The notes below the pieces were generated by a model that saw only the letters and a program-made list of their open reading frames with translations, had not been told where the DNA came from and searched no databases. The translations under genes and the position numbers were made by a program. DNA of 64,000 nt from Brevundimonas vesicularis (GTDB taxonomy: Bacteria; Pseudomonadota; Alphaproteobacteria; Caulobacterales; Caulobacteraceae). Positions 37,101-44,612 of this stretch are shown here, in pieces; positions within the stretch are counted from its first letter, which is position 1; each line of letters opens with the position of its first letter. The DNA lies in the NCBI RefSeq assembly GCF_014204545.1, contig NZ_JACHLJ010000003.1, positions 248,001 through 312,000 of the forward strand, in the 5' to 3' direction.

Positions 37101-37393
37101 CCGCGTGACATCATTAGATCAGGATCGTCCGATCTCAGTTCGGCTGCTTTGGCATACGCAGAACTCGCCGGGCCGATCCGACCCGCTTCCTTGAGCATAT
37201 GCCCGAGCTGCACCCAGATTGCGTAGTCGCGCGGCCTGCGAAGAAGATGGCGCTGGTAATGAGAAGCAGCAGCTAGCCAATTTTTTTCTCCGCGTGCGAG
37301 ATCGCCCTTTCGTCGCGCGCTGCGCCCAATAGTTCCGCCGCTCAGACGAGAGATTAGCCTGCGACCACGCGGCGGGATGACGTTCAAGTTCAT
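34133..37393 (-). CDS. Multidomain glycosyltransferase: TPR - GT2 - GT2 - GT4
   Basis: A 1086-residue protein. Residues about 30-130 are TPR units; about 205-440 is a GT2 domain with SILTPVYNVEERW, the DDGST loop and VDNDD at 294-298; about 455-690 is a second GT2 domain with VSIIIPSDN, FFNDDVRV and IQHAGIVTGVR; about 742-1080 is a GT4-like domain with HDLTGSGAPKVALDLA, GSYEPRKGQDLAVEAM and VLVPSRDDTLPLVSLDALS. Three transferase modules in one chain suggest that one protein lays down two or three sugars in order. The ATG at 37393 follows GGAG; a TTG-type longer start 20 codons upstream is less likely. Neighbour genes point to a rhamnose-containing glycan. Confidence 0.9.
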   Translation of the reverse strand: MNLNVIPPRGRRLISRLSGGTIGRSARRKGDLARGEKNWLAAASHYQRHLLRRPRDYAIWVQLGHMLKEAGRIGPASSAYAKAAELRSDDPDLMMSRGHLAKRAGDLPQASKFYLMAHQSGATTHANVELSSLLAAADVARAILPADQPDQSQPSLPEQAIDTAALSAIVAAPVYATPMERKRARQMSDISARLANMPPVDLTGPLISILTPVYNVEERWLIEMADSILRQTYANWELCLVDDGSTNASTRDAVVRLGAHDPRIKVLLRQNNGGISAASNDALAMSSGRYVALVDNDDILTSDALEEMVREINRTDPDWLYSDEFKVDENNVPSELFAKPDWSPLFLLNYMYTGHLTLYRRSAVLKAGGFRSQYDFSQDYDLALRMAEMDLKVAHVERYLYGWRAIEGSGAAGGKPHARISNLAALQDAADRRGWGGEAVGLPTCNRLVRSEIDHPLVSIIIPSDNIENIKTTIDSITSKSTYKNYEIVIVTRSETIDQLRREISNAAVKWCAYDLPYNFSGKCNAGAASSSGDYLIFFNDDVRVITPDWIECHIEYLALPGVGVVGPKLLYEDGSIQHAGIVTGVRRFTGTAFHTYPSNTSAHFNMAQCVREVSVIIGALLAMPANVFNEIGGYDALNTPINHSDVDLCFRAREAGYSCVYNPHATLVHIGHMSIGDESYVKTPKKKDTADVFLLRRWSQFIARDPFFTPAMRDLIYIDSQEEFDLLLPDDEPYDSSDSRSVAIISHDLTGSGAPKVALDLAVTLKSSGMFVVVFSPTDGPMRQRLLDAGIAVVVDELILTGHDAATAPLSHFDIVIANTIVCWRTVSAISDLVPVYWYTHETALVDHFAAEPGFKEALLKPAAIWSGSRLAAEALEPYGADPLVLEYGVEDASDALAQVKIRVGLFGSYEPRKGQDLAVEAMLLLPPEVQSRIHFVAYGRTLDAGFRDAIGKKAQGLATVALKGELSYGEYLASLRECDVVLVPSRDDTLPLVSLDALSFAKTLVVSRQTGTSAYLKDGVSAVILEHNSPQDIAAALTSLLADNEACSRIGKAGRKVFLKKFTVDSFAKRLDTALAMPVRTASA

Positions 37394-37501
37394 AAGTCTG
37401 TTTCTCCAGAGCGCACACAGCGCCGCGCACTCTGTGAAGGCTCTGCCATACACATTGACGCCGAAGTCGCATTTCGTTTATGCCGTTGCAACCGACTTTA
37501 T

Positions 37502-37559
37502 ATCAATTGCGAGCGTATATGCCCTGCCATATCAATAGCGAGCGTTTATGCCCTGCCGC
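37502..37559 (+). repeat. 29-bp tandem duplication across the rfbC start
   Basis: Two adjacent 29-base units, 37502-37530 and 37531-37559, differ at only five positions (ATCAATTGCGAGCGTATATG versus ATCAATAGCGAGCGTTTATG at their 5' parts). The second unit contains the rfbC ATG (37548) and its first codons. The first unit contains a second ATG at 37519, out of frame, which would give a 14-codon upstream frame ending at 37561-37563 inside rfbC. It is likely a recent duplication and could affect rfbC translation. Confidence 0.9.
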
Positions 37560-38120
37560 GTAATTTTTCTTCAGCCTCGCCGGTTTGGTGACGAACGGGG
37601 ATGGTTTATGGAAACTTACTCTGAAAGGTCTGCGGTTGCGGCGGGTATTGATTCTCGCTTCGTGCAAGACAACCAGTCGTTTTCTGCCGCCGAAGGCACG
37701 ATACGGGGCCTGCATTTTCAACGACCCCCATACGCCCAAGCCAAGCTTGTTCGCTGCGTGCGGGGGTCAATCATGGACTACGCCGTGGATGTGCGGCGCG
37801 GGTCGCCTACCTACGGGCAGTACGTCGCCGCAAAACTGACCGCAGAGGGCGGAGAGCAGTTGTTCGTTCCCATTGGGTTCGCGCATGGCTTCGTCACGCT
37901 CCAACAGGATGTCGAAATCGCCTACAAGGTGTCTAACGTCTATGCGCCGGACTGCGATGGAGGCATCGTCTGGAACGATCCGACAGTCGGCATCGATTGG
38001 CCGTTGCCGGATTCGGGCGCAGTCTTGTCTGACAAGGACAAGATCCTCCCCACCCTGGCTGAATTCGACAGCCCCTTTGAGTATGACGGCTGGCCGCTTG
38101 AGCCGCTGCCCACACTCTAA
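37548..38120 (+). CDS. rfbC: dTDP-4-dehydrorhamnose 3,5-epimerase
   Basis: A 190-residue cupin enzyme: [34 protein letters not shown] with the catalytic histidine, [13 protein letters not shown] and [13 protein letters not shown]. It isomerises dTDP-4-keto-6-deoxyglucose on the way to dTDP-L-rhamnose. It is the first gene of rfbCBDA. The ribosome site is weak, and the start lies inside a 29-bp tandem repeat, so true translation start and strength are uncertain. The divergent partner is the multidomain glycosyltransferase gene. Confidence 0.95.
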   Translation: MPCRVIFLQPRRFGDERGWFMETYSERSAVAAGIDSRFVQDNQSFSAAEGTIRGLHFQRPPYAQAKLVRCVRGSIMDYAVDVRRGSPTYGQYVAAKLTAEGGEQLFVPIGFAHGFVTLQQDVEIAYKVSNVYAPDCDGGIVWNDPTVGIDWPLPDSGAVLSDKDKILPTLAEFDSPFEYDGWPLEPLPTL

Positions 38121-38134
38121 CAGAAAGATCCCCA

Positions 38135-39190
38135 ATGCGTATTCTGGTCACCGGCGGCGCCGGCTTCATTGGCTCGGCCCTCGTTCGGCGCTTGATCGAA
38201 CACACGGATCACCAAGTTCTAGTGTTCGACAAGCTGACCTATGCTGGCGTGCTGAGTTCGCTTCAGACGGCGGCGTCCAGCGAACGCTATTCCTTTGTTC
38301 AAGCCGACATCTGCGACGCCGAGGCCGTGTCAAAGGCCCTGCGTGAGTTCAAGCCCAATGTGGTCGCGCACCTGGCGGCCGAGAGCCATGTCGATCGTTC
38401 GATCGACGGCCCTGGCGAGTTCATCCAGACCAATATGGTCGGCACCTTTGTGATGCTAAACCAAACTCTCGGATACTGGCGAGAACTGGATGAAACGGGC
38501 AAGGCGGCATTCCGTTTCCACCATATATCGACTGATGAAGTATTCGGCTCTCTGAGCGAGGACGGCTTCTTCACAGAGACCACGCCCTATGATCCCCGAT
38601 CACCCTATTCTGCATCCAAGGCAGGGTCAGACCATTTGGTGCGCGCTTGGGGTCATACCTACGGCTTGCCGGTATTGGTAACCAACTGCTCTAACAACTA
38701 CGGCCCCTATCACTTCCCTGAAAAGCTGATCCCGCTGATCATCATCCGGGCCTTGAACGGGGAGCCCCTGCCGGTCTATGGTGACGGATCGAACGTGCGC
38801 GACTGGTTGTTCGTCGATGACCACGCCCGAGCACTGCAAGCCGTGTTTGAGACCGGCACTCCAGGCGAGACCTACAATGTCGGCGGAAACGCAGAGAAAA
38901 AGAACATCGATGTAGTCACAACCATCTGCTCCATCTTGGACCGGCTGCGGCCCAAGGCGGATGGTAAATACATCGACCAGATCACTTACGTGACGGACCG
39001 TCCAGGCCACGATCAGCGCTACGCTATCGACGCCTCGAAGATCCGATCAGAGCTTAACTGGACGCCGTCGGTGACCTTCGAGCAGGGTATCGAACAAACG
39101 GTAGCTTGGTACCTAGAGAACCAAGCCTGGTGGCAAGACATTCTGGACGCCCGCTATTCGACACAGCGTCTAGGCGTAGCCAATGCCTGA
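38135..39190 (+). CDS. rfbB: dTDP-glucose 4,6-dehydratase
   Basis: A 351-residue extended [14 protein letters not shown] at residues 6-16, [26 protein letters not shown] with Asp-Glu of the active site and YSASKAGSD (catalytic Tyr and Lys), plus [15 protein letters not shown]. It makes dTDP-4-keto-6-deoxyglucose. It starts 14 bases after rfbC and overlaps rfbD by eight bases. Confidence 0.96.
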   Translation: MRILVTGGAGFIGSALVRRLIEHTDHQVLVFDKLTYAGVLSSLQTAASSERYSFVQADICDAEAVSKALREFKPNVVAHLAAESHVDRSIDGPGEFIQTNMVGTFVMLNQTLGYWRELDETGKAAFRFHHISTDEVFGSLSEDGFFTETTPYDPRSPYSASKAGSDHLVRAWGHTYGLPVLVTNCSNNYGPYHFPEKLIPLIIIRALNGEPLPVYGDGSNVRDWLFVDDHARALQAVFETGTPGETYNVGGNAEKKNIDVVTTICSILDRLRPKADGKYIDQITYVTDRPGHDQRYAIDASKIRSELNWTPSVTFEQGIEQTVAWYLENQAWWQDILDARYSTQRLGVANA

Positions 39191-40085
39191 TCCTGTACAC
39201 ATCCTAATCACAGGCGGCGCCGGCCAGGTGGGGCTCGAACTGCAGAGTGCCGACTGGCCTCAGGATGTGGTCCTCCACGCGCCGTCACGGGCCGAACTGG
39301 ACTTGGGTGATGCCGGCTTAGTCCGCGCCGTTCTCGCCGCCACCCCATTCGCCGCCGTGATTAACTCCGGCGCTCACACCGCCGTAGATAAAGCCGAGAC
39401 AGAGGTGGCGGTCACCTTCGCGGCCAACGCCATGGGGCCCGCCGTGCTGGCCGACGCGACGCGTGAGGCGGGCATCCCGTTGATCCAGGTCTCGACGGAC
39501 TATGTTTTCGATGGGTCCAAGGATGGCCCGTATGTCGAGACGGATCCGGTGGGCCCGCTAGGCGTTTATGGCGCGTCCAAGTTGGCGGGCGAACTTGCAG
39601 TCCTCCAAGGCAATCCTCGGTCGGTCGTGTTGCGCACGGCTTGGGTTCTGAGCGTCCACAGAGCCAATTTCTTAAAAACCATGCTGCGCCTCGCTGCAGA
39701 TCGGTCCGTATTGCGTGTCGTTGGCGACCAACACGGCTGCCCTACCTCGGCGCGCGACATTGCCGACGCCCTGAAGGCCGTCACATTAAAAATGATCGCT
39801 GACCCGCATGCGCCAACGGGAGTCTACCACTTCGTTAACAACGGCGATACGACCTGGGCGGGGCTAGCCTCTGAGATTTTTGCGCTCAGCGAAGCATCCG
39901 GCGGACCATCCGCGACCGTCGAAGCGATCGCCTCGCGCGAATACCCCACCCCGGCCAAGCGCCCGGCCAATTCGCGCTTGGCGACAGATAAATTGACCCG
40001 AGACTTCGCGATCACGCCTCGATCTTGGCAGGACGCCGTCGCAGAGATCGTCACCGAACTACACGCTGAAAGGACCTTGTCATGA
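39183..40085 (+). CDS. rfbD: dTDP-4-dehydrorhamnose reductase
   Basis: A 300-residue [40 protein letters not shown], the YGASKLAGE Tyr-Lys pair and the [13 protein letters not shown] loop. It reduces dTDP-4-keto-L-rhamnose to dTDP-L-rhamnose with NADPH. It overlaps rfbB by eight bases and rfbA by four, so the three genes are translationally coupled. Confidence 0.96.
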   Translation: MPDPVHILITGGAGQVGLELQSADWPQDVVLHAPSRAELDLGDAGLVRAVLAATPFAAVINSGAHTAVDKAETEVAVTFAANAMGPAVLADATREAGIPLIQVSTDYVFDGSKDGPYVETDPVGPLGVYGASKLAGELAVLQGNPRSVVLRTAWVLSVHRANFLKTMLRLAADRSVLRVVGDQHGCPTSARDIADALKAVTLKMIADPHAPTGVYHFVNNGDTTWAGLASEIFALSEASGGPSATVEAIASREYPTPAKRPANSRLATDKLTRDFAITPRSWQDAVAEIVTELHAERTLS

Positions 40086-40948
40086 AGGGAATCATCCTGG
40101 CCGGAGGTTCGGGCACGCGCCTGCACCCCATGACCTTGGTTACGTCAAAGCAGCTGATGCCGGTCTACGATAAGCCGATGATCTACTATCCGCTGTCAAC
40201 CTTGATGCTGGCAGGCATCCGAGAGGTGCTCATTATCTCTACCCCCCGAGACATCCCTAGCTTCAAGACATTGCTCGGTGACGGATCGCAGTGGGGAATG
40301 GAAATTCAGTACGCCGTTCAGCCCAGCCCAGATGGGCTGGCCCAAGCTTACCTCATCGGCGCGGATTTCGTCGGAGCCAATCCCTCGGCGCTCATCTTGG
40401 GCGACAACATTTTCTACGGCCACGGCATAAATGACCTCTTCACCAGCGCCATGGATCGGCCTGATGGGGCTACGGTGTTCGCGTATCACGTCAATGATCC
40501 GGAACGCTACGGAGTGGTCGAGTTCGACGAACATATGCGCGCCCTGTCCATCGAAGAGAAGCCGGCCGCTCCGCGTTCTAGCTGGGCTGTTACCGGTCTC
40601 TACTTCTATGATTCCGACGTGGTGAACGTCGTTCGAGACATCAAACCTTCACCGCGCGGTGAACTGGAGATTACCGACGTCAATCGCGTCTACCTCGAAC
40701 ATGGCAAGCTGTCGGTCGAGATTATGGGACGCGGCTACGCTTGGCTCGATACAGGAACGCCGGACAGTCTTCTCGAAGCCGCTGAATTCGTACGGGTCTT
40801 GGAGAAACGCCAAGGCTTCAAGATCGCCTGTCCCGAAGAGGTGGCCTTCGAGAAAGGCTTCATCACTCAATCTGAGCTTGAGAAGATAGCCAATTTGGCT
40901 GGAAAAGGAACCTACGGCGAATACTTGAGAGCTTTGGTGTATCGCTGA
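40082..40948 (+). CDS. rfbA: Glucose-1-phosphate thymidylyltransferase
   Basis: A 288-residue nucleotidyltransferase: [14 protein letters not shown] at the N-terminus, the [11 protein letters not shown] stretch, [10 protein letters not shown] and [13 protein letters not shown]. It makes dTDP-glucose from glucose-1-phosphate and dTTP, the first step of the rhamnose route. It closes the rfbCBDA operon. Glucose-1-phosphate could come from the phosphoglucomutase at 51826. Confidence 0.96.
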   Translation: MKGIILAGGSGTRLHPMTLVTSKQLMPVYDKPMIYYPLSTLMLAGIREVLIISTPRDIPSFKTLLGDGSQWGMEIQYAVQPSPDGLAQAYLIGADFVGANPSALILGDNIFYGHGINDLFTSAMDRPDGATVFAYHVNDPERYGVVEFDEHMRALSIEEKPAAPRSSWAVTGLYFYDSDVVNVVRDIKPSPRGELEITDVNRVYLEHGKLSVEIMGRGYAWLDTGTPDSLLEAAEFVRVLEKRQGFKIACPEEVAFEKGFITQSELEKIANLAGKGTYGEYLRALVYR

Positions 40949-40990
40949 TTGCCGTTGACAGAAAAGACCACTCTACGTCCACCTTTTACT

Positions 40991-41842
40991 TTACTTAGAG
41001 TTGGGAGGACTCCTGATATAGCATCCGGCAAACACAACTTTGCCCTCGAATGCCGGATGCGTCAGAATTCTAAATTGTGCAGCGCCAATATTAGACCATT
41101 CCTTCCGTAACTTAACGTCATACCAACCTCGTTTTTTTATGACGCCACTCCACGAGACGATATCCACGCCCCCGACGCCCCAGTCAACTATCAGGTTAGC
41201 CTGAGAATTAAACGGGTCCACGAATATTTTTGCGTGAACTTCCCAGTATCCGGGTGGAAGATCTATATGTGGCCCATGGATTAGCCAGCGGCTGCGTCCT
41301 GTGAGATCAAACGCGACGCTGTTATCCAAGCGCTGGGCTGAGGAGTCAGTCTCAAATAGACTCACAGGCCACATAGTCTCCCCAGCAAACCCGGGTACAT
41401 ACATCGACAAAACGTCACAGCTTTGATTGGGCTCATCATTACGTTTTGGTTCAAACGTAAAACTTTCGAAGCCGTCAAGATATATAATGTCTTTTCGAAC
41501 ATCAAAACATGGCGCACCTAAAGACGACAGTAATGAAGATGCGGCGTGTTCGCTCGCCGTCCGCTGGATCGCTTCTTTTAAAGAGAGCCCATTTCTCTCA
41601 AAAAAGCCGACACCATTACCCGGGTCGTCGGAAACAACCATCCAAGGCGCTGGAGCAAAGGCATCTGCTGCATTCAAAAGATTGCAAATTAAAAAGTCAG
41701 GCCGCTCATCCTCGAAATCCGATTTATTGAGCGAGGTATTTAATCTTGTGTCTAAAACGTTGCACCCTGCTCCATTGGCCTTGGAGATGAACTCGTCTAC
41801 CCAAGAATCAGTGAGGCCTGAGCTAACAATAAATATATTCAT
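40991..41842 (-). CDS. Unknown protein encoded downstream of the ABC exporter ATPase
   Basis: A 283-residue protein with no family I recognise. The N-terminal half (MNIFIVSSGLTDSWVDEFIS, later RPDFLICNLLNAAD and WMVVSDDPGNGVGFF) has alternating hydrophobic strands and helices. The C-terminal half (about 165-280) is rich in beta strands and aromatics (GRSRWLIHGPHIDLPPGYWE, RGWYDVKLRKEW), like a carbohydrate-binding jelly roll. It starts 5 bases after the kpsT-like stop on the same strand, so it probably belongs to the export unit. A role in substrate recognition by the exporter is possible, as KpsT here lacks the C-terminal binding domain of Wzt. A TTG seven codons upstream is an alternative start. 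Confidence 0.7.
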   Translation of the reverse strand: MNIFIVSSGLTDSWVDEFISKANGAGCNVLDTRLNTSLNKSDFEDERPDFLICNLLNAADAFAPAPWMVVSDDPGNGVGFFERNGLSLKEAIQRTASEHAASSLLSSLGAPCFDVRKDIIYLDGFESFTFEPKRNDEPNQSCDVLSMYVPGFAGETMWPVSLFETDSSAQRLDNSVAFDLTGRSRWLIHGPHIDLPPGYWEVHAKIFVDPFNSQANLIVDWGVGGVDIVSWSGVIKKRGWYDVKLRKEWSNIGAAQFRILTHPAFEGKVVFAGCYIRSPPNSK

Positions 41843-41847
41843 TAATT

Positions 41848-42519
41848 CTATGCTCGAAGCCAACTATAAACGTCAATCGCTTCGTCAATATCGTTAAACA
41901 TTTTGGCTTGGCCGTTCTCAACGATCAACGCTCTGCTACAAAGGTTCCGAACCATAATCATGTCATGGGATGCCATTATAAATGCACGATTAGATCGGGT
42001 GTGAAAAAGCTCAGCATTACACTTGGCCTGAAACCGCGCATCACCAACGGAGACTAGCTCATCGATCAAGTAACAATCAAACTCGATGGCTAAGGATAAG
42101 CCGAATGCAAGCCTTGCCCTCATACCAGATGAGTAATGCTTCACGGGTTGCCGCAGGGCAGTTCCTAGCTCTGCAAAATCATCAACTCGGTCTCTAAGTT
42201 CGCTATATTCCCGGTCGTAAACTCGCGCCAAAAAGCGAATGTTGTCTAGGCCGGACAAACTGCCTTGGAATCCCCCTCCGAATCCGATCGGCCAAGATGA
42301 GGTCATGGACCAATCTACTCGGCCCTCGTCCGGATCCAATATGCCGCCCAAAATCCGAATGAGCGTCGACTTGCCTTGGCCGTTACGGCCCAGCAGCGCC
42401 AATCGTTCGCTTTTCTTGACCGTAAAGCTGAGCTTTTGGAAAACAGGACTGCCTTTTTTCCCCGCGAAAGAGTGGCTCAGTCCAGCAACCGCCAAGCCGA
42501 CCTCATCGTCTCGAAGCAT
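41848..42519 (-). CDS. kpsT: ABC exporter ATP-binding protein, KpsT type
   Basis: A 223-residue ATPase: Walker A GRNGQGKST, signature YSSGMRARL and Walker B YLIDEL, followed by a switch histidine in MASHD. The length and the SSGM signature match KpsT/CtrD of capsule exporters rather than the longer Wzt with a C-terminal sugar-binding domain. The ATG at 42519 shares a base with the stop of the preceding kpsE-like gene. It powers export of the glycan across the inner membrane. Confidence 0.92.
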   Translation of the reverse strand: MLRDDEVGLAVAGLSHSFAGKKGSPVFQKLSFTVKKSERLALLGRNGQGKSTLIRILGGILDPDEGRVDWSMTSSWPIGFGGGFQGSLSGLDNIRFLARVYDREYSELRDRVDDFAELGTALRQPVKHYSSGMRARLAFGLSLAIEFDCYLIDELVSVGDARFQAKCNAELFHTRSNRAFIMASHDMIMVRNLCSRALIVENGQAKMFNDIDEAIDVYSWLRA

Positions 42520-43709
42520 CAACTCTGTCCATGCTCGCGCACTCCCGCCCACACCAACCAGCCCACGCCGTAAGTTATCAGACACGATGCAAAAATGGTC
42601 AGCAGCCTGAGCCATCTCTTTGGCAGAGAGGGTTCATCGGGAAGATTTGGATTTACTACGCGCTCAAGGTAAAGCTTCTTTCTAGTGGAATCGAGCTGAG
42701 CGGTATTAAGCGCAATACTAGCAGCGGACAGCTCTCGCTCTGCGAGCTCCCTTTCCAAGACCAGGCTTTCGTACTCACTAATCTTCCCTGATAGTGATGA
42801 ATTGTTGCCCGCAATTCGTCGCCGCTCTTCACTAACCTGCCCCTCAAACGCTGCAATTCGTCGATCTAGAGATGGCAACTGCGGGCTGTTGGGCGCTTCT
42901 TCGGCCAACTGCGATCGTTCTGCACGCAGGTTCGCCAGTGAAACCAGCAGTTCGCCAATAAGGTCTCCTCCCGCGAGTGCCTCACGCTGCGGATCTATAA
43001 TTTGCTCGCGGTTCCGAAAGGCGCTCAGTTGAGTTTGCGCCGAGGTCAATCTATCACGCGCTTGCGCCTGCGCATCGACAGCGTTCGCGACTGCGTCCGT
43101 CCCTGCACGCGCATTAAGCCTATTTACTAAACCCTCACCACCCACGAGGAGCTGAGTGGCTGCCGCTCTAGCATCTTGAGGATTAAAGGCTCTTACCCGA
43201 ATTGTGCTTATCCCAGTTGTGGAGTCGTAACCTACAGTCACAAAGCGTTGAAATGCCTCAAATGTCCCTTCTTTAGTGCGCTCCTCCCAAGGCGATGGAT
43301 ACCTCGAGATGAAATCGGCACCTCTTCTGGACAGAAACCCATCCACATCCACTACCTTCGATAACTCTGCTACTCCGTCCCGAGATCGAATGTACTCATG
43401 CACTGCGAATGCATCAGTTTGGGTCGATGACAAACCCACACCCTGAAGAGCCACCCCGAGGGAAGACGGTTGGGCTTGGTTCGACGATCGAACAATGAAC
43501 CTTCCCTCAGAGACATAGATCGGGCTGGCGATGAGGAAATAGTAGAACGCTCCGAGCGCAGTGGGGGCAACGACCACCGATGCAAAGGCCCAAGGGAACC
43601 GTCGCCTTTGACGCCGGCTATCCGTTGATGAACTCAGCGAATCCATGTCGCCAGCATAGGTGACCTGCGAGCCGCTCTGAATTTGATCGTGGTCGTGACG
43701 GTTAGGCAT
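42519..43709 (-). CDS. kpsE: Capsule export inner-membrane protein, KpsE/BexC type
   Basis: A 396-residue polysaccharide co-polymerase-3 type protein. A short cytoplasmic N-terminus is followed by a membrane helix (about 39-61), a large periplasmic region with a long coiled coil (about 210-345) and a second membrane helix (about 366-388). Motifs such as SEGRFIVRSS and VHEYIRSRDG match KpsE/CtrB. It should link the ABC transporter to an outer-membrane channel. It follows the kpsM-like gene without a gap. Confidence 0.9.
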   Translation of the reverse strand: MPNRHDHDQIQSGSQVTYAGDMDSLSSSTDSRRQRRRFPWAFASVVVAPTALGAFYYFLIASPIYVSEGRFIVRSSNQAQPSSLGVALQGVGLSSTQTDAFAVHEYIRSRDGVAELSKVVDVDGFLSRRGADFISRYPSPWEERTKEGTFEAFQRFVTVGYDSTTGISTIRVRAFNPQDARAAATQLLVGGEGLVNRLNARAGTDAVANAVDAQAQARDRLTSAQTQLSAFRNREQIIDPQREALAGGDLIGELLVSLANLRAERSQLAEEAPNSPQLPSLDRRIAAFEGQVSEERRRIAGNNSSLSGKISEYESLVLERELAERELSAASIALNTAQLDSTRKKLYLERVVNPNLPDEPSLPKRWLRLLTIFASCLITYGVGWLVWAGVREHGQS

Positions 43710-44498
43710 CTACTCGATATCCACCAATCGCTTCGCGCGTGCTAGCAATAAAAGGCCTACGAGATTGAGGAGCGTTCCCCAGGCCAAGGGATACCACCAT
43801 GTGTAATAGGTTTTCACAAACTCACCGAACACGCCCGCACGCACCATCTCCACAGTATGTGGGATCGGCACCCACAACAGTACTTCCCTGTATCCAGAAG
43901 GAATAAAAGAAAGCATAAAGAATGCTCCGGACAGCGGTATTAGGATATAAGTGATAACCGGGACTAGTCGCTCCACCACATCAGAATAAAGCGCCATACC
44001 GCTTAGCGTCAATGCCAGCCCCATGGAAAGCCAAGCCAGCGAGAACCAGCCAGCGTAAAGTATCATTGGGTCTGACGGCAGATGAACCTGACCCATACCA
44101 AACAGTATGACATAAACTATTATGAACGCGACTGTAGTACCTGCAAATTCTAATATATTACGAGAAAGATATATATGCAGTATGCGGACATTTCTATGAT
44201 GAAGAAGACCTATGTTGGCTTGGAGCGCAGTTAAACTCATCGAAATGGCATGTCTAAGTAATAACAAACAAACGTACCCTGTCATTACAAATGGCCCGAC
44301 ACGTATTCCATGTTCGTATTCCGGCTTGATCGCCGACCAAAGAACGAGAACACCAATACAGAACAATAGGGGCTCGCCGACCAGCCAAAGAAATCCGATG
44401 CCCTCGCGACCATACCGGGTCACAATTTCGCGCATCATAAGCGCCCCGATAATACGCGCGTGGTTGGAAAGGGATTTAAACAGGTTCAAATCTCGCAC
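43710..44498 (-). CDS. kpsM: ABC-2 type polysaccharide export permease, KpsM type
   Basis: A 262-residue membrane protein with six predicted helices. Its N-terminus has the MMREIVTRYGREGIGFLW motif typical of KpsM/Wzm permeases and its C-terminus is ARAKRLVDIE. It begins with a GTG. It heads the kpsM-kpsE-kpsT-unknown unit, with the stop and next start adjacent. Ribosome site is weak. Confidence 0.92.
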   Translation of the reverse strand: MRDLNLFKSLSNHARIIGALMMREIVTRYGREGIGFLWLVGEPLLFCIGVLVLWSAIKPEYEHGIRVGPFVMTGYVCLLLLRHAISMSLTALQANIGLLHHRNVRILHIYLSRNILEFAGTTVAFIIVYVILFGMGQVHLPSDPMILYAGWFSLAWLSMGLALTLSGMALYSDVVERLVPVITYILIPLSGAFFMLSFIPSGYREVLLWVPIPHTVEMVRAGVFGEFVKTYYTWWYPLAWGTLLNLVGLLLLARAKRLVDIE

Positions 44499-44551
44499 TA
44501 GGGCAAAGAGATCGGCGCGTCTCCACAGGCGACGGCGCTGGCTAGGCTATT

Positions 44552-44571
44552 CCTGTTGCTTGTGCAACAGG
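44552..44571 (-). terminator. Hairpin downstream of putA
   Basis: CCTGTTGC (44552-44559) and GCAACAGG (44564-44571) form a perfect 8-base-pair stem with a TTGT loop, 41 bases past the putA stop on its strand. It separates putA from the exporter unit and marks the right border of the low-GC block. Confidence 0.6.
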
Positions 44572-44612
44572 CGATATTATGGCGCAGACTGAGCCGTGAA
44601 CCGCAGCGTTAG

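Noticed and set aside
37502..37559. CRISPR-like repeat
   Set aside because: Only two directly adjacent units without spacers; it is a tandem duplication.
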